Shown here one piece after another: positions 62,052 to 64,000 of a stretch of 64,000 nucleotides of DNA; positions within the stretch are counted from its first letter, which is position 1; each line of letters begins with the position of its first letter. Origin of the DNA: AWTP1-13 sp963775835 (lineage in GTDB: Bacteria > Pseudomonadota > Alphaproteobacteria > Rhizobiales > Hyphomicrobiaceae). The position numbers were made by a program, and so were the translations under genes. The stretch lies in contig CAVZKV010000028.1 in NCBI GenBank assembly GCA_963775835.1, positions 1 through 64,000 on the forward strand, read 5' to 3'. The notes under the pieces were generated by a model, which was given only the letters and a program-made list of their open reading frames with translations, was not told the origin of the DNA and ran no database searches.

Positions 62052-62769
62052 TTAGGCGGCGCCGCCGGATGCGGTGGGGCGCGGTATCTTTGCCAGCTCC
62101 CGCAGCAAGTCATCGGTGCTGGACACGTCGGCGTACTTCTCCGACATGTCGAAGAGATTGACAGCATGCGAAGTCTTGCTGCGGTCGTAGACGGCGTCGT
62201 GGGCTACCGCGACGCGAAAATTGAAGGCGAACGCGTCGACGACGCTGCCGCGCACGCATCCCGAGGTCGTGCACCCCGTCACCACCAGCGTATCGGCAGC
62301 CGCGTTGATCAAGTAGCTCGCGAGCGGCGTGCCGAAGAACGCGCTCGGATGCTTCTTTGGCAGCAGGATGTCGTTCTCACGCGGGGCGACCTCAGCGACG
62401 AAGTCATAGCCGTTGCGCGCAATGGTCATGATGGCGGGACCTTGTCGGCGAGCCGTCCCTTATCGAAGGTCTCCTTGGGTGAGACGTAGGGAAACAGAAC
62501 CGGCCAGTTGCGTTGCGCGGAAGAGGGCGAGCAAACGTGCGATCTGGGCGACCGCGCTCCATCCGACATCGCCGCAGGCCGTCGGAAATTCCTTGATCGC
62601 CTCCCAGAAGGGCTTCGGCGTCGAGCCGACCGTGCGGTACTGCACATCGATGATCAGCAGGGCCGGTCGGACGCCCTAGACCGGTGCGTCGGCCAAAGCC
62701 GGCGGCCGCATAGGCGCGCTGCTCCTCTTGCGAAATTATGCCATCCCACGGCTTGTTTGCTGTACGCAT
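62052..62769 (-). pseudogene. Isochorismatase-family cysteine hydrolase, frame-shifted
   Basis: Starts MRTANKPWDGIISQEEQRAY at 62769. The catalytic aspartate segment (LLIIDVQ-like) is split by a frame change. YRTVGSTPKPFWEAIKEFPT follows, then the segment around FGTPLASYLINAAADTLVVT, the lysine region LLPKKHPSAFFG and the nucleophile TGCTTSGCVRGSVVDAFAFN. Related to N-carbamoylsarcosine and maleamate amidohydrolases. Three or more indels in about 700 bases. Confidence 0.8.
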
Positions 62770-62789
62770 CGGCGGCCTCCCTTGGCGGC

Positions 62790-63671
62790 TCAATCGACCG
62801 GCTGCACGGCGTAGCGTTGCTCGAGCGCGTCGTAGGTTGCCTTCGCCACCGTGCGCTGGCGCTCGCCGAAGCTTGCCAGTTTGTCGGCGACGGCGTGCAA
62901 GCGAGCCGTCCCGCTTCAGGGCCGCGAGCACGTCGCGCGATGCCTTGAGCGCGGCCTGCAGCGTGGCGTTGGCATAGAGCACGAGGCCGAAGCCCATCTG
63001 CGCCAGTTTGCCCTGCCCGATCTCCGGCGTCATGCCGCCGAACACGATGTTGGCGAGCTGCGGTGCCGGCAGCTCGCTGGGCAATGCGGGCGAGCTCAGC
63101 CTCTTCGAGGGGCGCTTCGACGAAGGTCGCGTCGGCGCCGGCCGCGATGAAGGCGTGCGCGCGCGCGATTGCGGCATCGAGCCCTTCGATCGCCCGCGCG
63201 TCCGTGCGCGCGACGATCTGGAAGTCCTGGTCATGGCGGCAATCCACGGCGGCTTTGATCTTCTGCAGCATTTCCGCAAGCGGGATCACGGCCTTGCCGG
63301 AAAAGTGGCCGCACTTCTTGGGAAAAACCTGATCCTCGATCTGCACACCGGCCGCGCCCGCACGCTCGAGCATGCGCACGGTGCGACGCATATTGAGGGC
63401 ATTGCCGAAGCCGGTGTCGGCATCGACCAGCAGGGGCAGCGCCACGACATCCGCAGATGGCTGCGACCGTGTCGACGATCTCGGTCAGCGTGGTCAGTCC
63501 GATGTCCGGTACGCCCAACTGCATGTTGGCGATACCGGCGCCGGAGACATAGGCAACCTCAAAGCCGAGATCCTCGATGATGCGCGCAAATAGCGCATTG
63601 GCGGCGCCGGGCGCGAGGCTGGCATCGCGTCGCGCCAGGATCGATTTCAGGCGTGTCGTATTGCGCGTCAT
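62790..63671 (-). pseudogene. Isocitrate lyase/PEP mutase family enzyme, frame-shifted
   Basis: ATG 63671: MTRNTTRLKSILARRDASLA, VAYVSGAGIANMQLGVPDIG; a frame change leads to LPLLVDADTGFGNALNMRRT, AAGVQIEDQVFPKKCGHFSG (the K-K-C-G-H active loop) and FQIVARTDARAIEGLDAAIA. Then the C-terminal part (LANIVFGGMTPEIGQGKLAQ, ATYDALEQRYAVQPVD) in other frames. Members lyse 2-hydroxy diacids such as 2-methylisocitrate, oxaloacetate or 2,3-dimethylmalate. The KKCGH motif indicates a lyase. Stop at 62790. Confidence 0.82.
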
Positions 63672-64000
63672 GGGGTGACATCTCTCTCGCGGGGAACTGC
63701 CGGCAACCTTGAGCCGCGCTGCGGTATTGGACCACGAAAGGCGGATATGTTTGCGCATGGCCGCCTCCGCCGCATCGGTCGCGACGCCGTAGTGCGGCCA
63801 GGATGTCTTGATGCTCCTTGTAGGCCTGGCGCGCGCGCCCAGGCGTGGCGCTACTGCGGAAGCGATAGACGCGCATGAGGCTGTACATGTCTTCACACAG
63901 CAGCCGAAACAGCCGCCGATTGTTGCTGCCGCTGGCAATTCGGAAATGGAAATCCTGGTCGCCACCGGCTTGGTAGTAGGCGGTGCCGCTAGCCACATCC
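63672..64000 (-). pseudogene. GntR-family regulator, FCD ligand-binding part (runs off the window)
   Basis: Only the C-terminal FCD domain is inside: DQDFHFRIASGSNNRRLFRL, LCEDMYSLMRVYRFRSSATP, YKEHQDILAAL, then (after a one-base change) DAAEAAMRKHIRLSWSNTAA. The H-F-R and E-H residues are the metal/ligand positions of FCD regulators. Likely the local regulator of the operon; its winged helix lies beyond base 64000. Confidence 0.75.

Noticed and set aside
1..64000. CRISPR array
   Set aside because: No set of regularly spaced identical repeats with unique spacers; the 14-unit repeat at 33.2 kb is coding and has no spacers.

Overview
The window reads as a GC-rich alphaproteobacterial chromosome segment, most likely from the order Hyphomicrobiales (Bradyrhizobium-like). 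The basis is the type of omega subunit with a DUF1488 neighbour, DUF6894 and SUMF1 small proteins, a long HrpB helicase, and a soil-type catabolic repertoire of MmgE/PrpD, protocatechuate/gallate lower-pathway, branched-chain-type ABC and oligopeptide-type ABC genes. This is inference from protein families; no 16S or tRNA gene was found.

Layout. 1-20 kb is a loose accessory region. It holds small exported proteins, a serine-recombinase remnant with two in-frame stops, a SUMF1-domain protein, a lipocalin-like protein, a SUKH/SMI1 protein, a DnaJ-TPR membrane protein, an MBL hydrolase, a SNF2 helicase with a cysteine-rich partner gene, a cold-shock protein, rpoZ-DUF1488, decayed CGNR and response-regulator fragments, an amidohydrolase, a VOC protein and a second MBL hydrolase. 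20.8-28.6 kb is a tight plus-strand operon: methylaspartate ammonia-lyase, a solute-binding protein, an MmgE/PrpD enzyme, two permeases and a fused double ATPase. 28.7-42.5 kb mixes a frameshifted SPFH gene, small exported proteins (including a 14-residue tandem-repeat protein next to a Cys-rich/PRC-barrel protein), a sulfatase remnant, hrpB with a frameshift, a MarR/DoxX divergent pair and a frameshifted GST. 43.8-50.3 kb carries a cyclase-family gene and a minus-strand ring-cleavage cluster: extradiol dioxygenase, 4-oxalomesaconate hydratase, CHA aldolase, a dihydroxyphthalate-decarboxylase-like gene and a LysR regulator. 51.7-64 kb is one long minus-strand catabolic operon: GntR regulator, PEP mutase/isocitrate lyase family enzyme, isochorismatase-like hydrolase, LivKHMGF transporter, two MmgE/PrpD enzymes, an FAD oxidoreductase and a dihydropyrimidinase-like amidohydrolase.

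How the genes work together. Three transport/catabolism units stand out. The MAL-PrpD-peptide-type ABC operon looks like uptake followed by C-N cleavage of an amino-dicarboxylate or its N-substituted derivative. The 45-50 kb cluster looks like a compact gallate-type meta-cleavage route. The 52-64 kb operon looks like uptake and multistep hydration/oxidation/hydrolysis of an unknown organic acid or ureide.

A strong caution applies. From about 58.7 kb to the right edge every gene changes frame repeatedly while its protein signal stays intact, and there are scattered single-base frame changes elsewhere (SPFH, hrpB, GST, response regulator). The abrupt boundary inside one operon suggests indel errors in the assembly rather than decay, so frameshifted genes are entered as 'pseudogene' with that reservation.
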